A DNA stretch of 50,780 bases from CAZJHX01 sp964545715. GTDB taxonomy: Bacteria > Myxococcota_A > UBA9042 > GCA-2863065. The position numbers were made by a program, and so were the translations under genes. The stretch is from NCBI GenBank assembly GCA_964545715.1, contig CAZJHX010000075.1, positions 1 through 50,780 of the forward strand, given 5' to 3'. Every line of letters begins with the position of its first letter. Positions within the stretch are counted from its first letter, which is position 1. The notes under the pieces were generated by a model that worked only from the letters and a program-made list of their open reading frames with translations, ran no database searches and was not told the origin of the DNA. Below, in pieces: positions 50,411 through 50,780 of this stretch.

Positions 50411-50779
50411 CTACTCATCCAGCCGATAGATGTGGACACCAAGCGCCGCAAACGGCTCGGACATGGCGCCGGCGTCGACCAGCACGGTGCGGTTCTCGAA
50501 GAGCACGACGGCTTCGTCCGCGGCGCCGAGACCCGTCAACGTGGCCTCGATCGGCTCCTCACAGCTGTTGACGGCGACGACGATGCGATACGCCGCGTAG
50601 TTCCAGGCGCGCACATTGAGGCACGGGTTGATCACTGGGGCGTCGAATCCAAACGGAGTGAACGGCACCGTCTTCAGCGGGCCGGTCGTGATTTCGAAGC
50701 CCACGCCGGCGTCTACCGCTCCGAACAGGATGGCAGTGGCCAGCGGGGTGTCGGGGCCGGTGCGCTCGGTGGGGGCCTT
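50411..50779 (-). CDS. C-terminal end of a probable glycosidase (5' truncated)
   Basis: The frame is open to the window edge, so only the last 122 residues are visible. They end in AWNYAAYRIVVAVN, then LTGLGAADEAVVLFENR and FAALGVHIYRLDE, a beta-sandwich pattern typical of the C-terminal domain after glycoside hydrolase barrels (strand, 'vNp..eet', final 'vhvyrl'). The catalytic domain is not in this window, so activity cannot be told. It is the first gene of a unit with the two SGNH hydrolases (15 bases between). The ATG or GTG at 50704 is internal and probably not the start. Confidence 0.6.
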   Translation of the reverse strand, partial: KAPTERTGPDTPLATAILFGAVDAGVGFEITTGPLKTVPFTPFGFDAPVINPCLNVRAWNYAAYRIVVAVNSCEEPIEATLTGLGAADEAVVLFENRTVLVDAGAMSEPFAALGVHIYRLDE

Positions 50780-50780
50780 T

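Overview
The window is GC-rich, gene-dense DNA. It suggests a Gram-negative bacterium of the Myxococcota or former Deltaproteobacteria. The main clue is a MYXO-CTERM-like C-terminal sorting tag (GCSSTG, hydrophobic segment, RRRR) on the hydrolase at 9015-10058. FG-GAP/UnbV proteins, MopE-type Cys repeats, acidic Asp/Thr/Pro linkers behind lipoboxes and a Hanks-type kinase fit the same picture. About a third of the genes (12 of roughly 36) encode predicted lipoproteins, so this is mostly an envelope or secretome region. I see no rRNA, tRNA, CRISPR or phage.

Layout. 1-8.9 kb: the end of a winged-helix (AlkX/YcaQ-like) gene; a PAS-only protein; a FAM20/PI3-4K-like kinase translationally coupled to a small lipoprotein; two divergent FG-GAP/UnbV lipoproteins; a parvulin lipoprotein. 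8.9-10.7 kb: two palindromic operators, a lipase-like hydrolase whose nucleophile position is Cys, and a TetR regulator. 10.7-25 kb: a 1561-residue metzincin-type lipoprotein, a PPC-type lipoprotein, an unknown protein with a beta-barrel-like C-terminus, a DUF1801 protein, and three paralogues sharing one N-terminal domain. Two of these paralogues end in a fibrinogen-like domain and one in an ALK-type glycine-rich domain. 25-33 kb: a Ser/Thr kinase coupled to a CPBP intramembrane protease, a secreted unknown, and a penicillin-acylase-family gene coupled to a membrane protein with an alpha/alpha-toroid-like domain. Both the kinase and the acylase genes carry a one-base frameshift. 33-40 kb: a 1620-residue MopE/beta-propeller/NHL lipoprotein, the relic of an IS transposase, and an HExxH lipoprotein coupled to a class-3 lipase. 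40-43.3 kb: a compact porGDAB operon for a four-subunit pyruvate (or related 2-oxoacid):ferredoxin oxidoreductase, the only clear central-metabolism unit. 43.4-50.8 kb: two lipoproteins, a small membrane protein, a GT-C-like membrane protein, two coupled membrane-anchored SGNH hydrolases, and the C-terminal end of a probable glycosidase.

How it works together. Most products would sit in the envelope or be exported: proteases, lipases, sugar or acyl modifying enzymes, propeller proteins and lectin-like or adhesive domains. Regulation is visible only for the hydrolase/TetR unit. Genes are tightly packed. ATGA, GTGA or TGATG junctions suggest coupled pairs (kinase-lipoprotein, kinase-CPBP, toroid-acylase, porD-porA, SGNH-SGNH), and three convergent pairs share a CTAA stop overlap. 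The most unusual items are the Cys-nucleophile hydrolase with two possible anchors, the kinase-lipoprotein pair, the toroid/acylase pair in which the acylase lacks a signal peptide, and the modular paralogue family. All functional statements are read from motifs; no database search was made.
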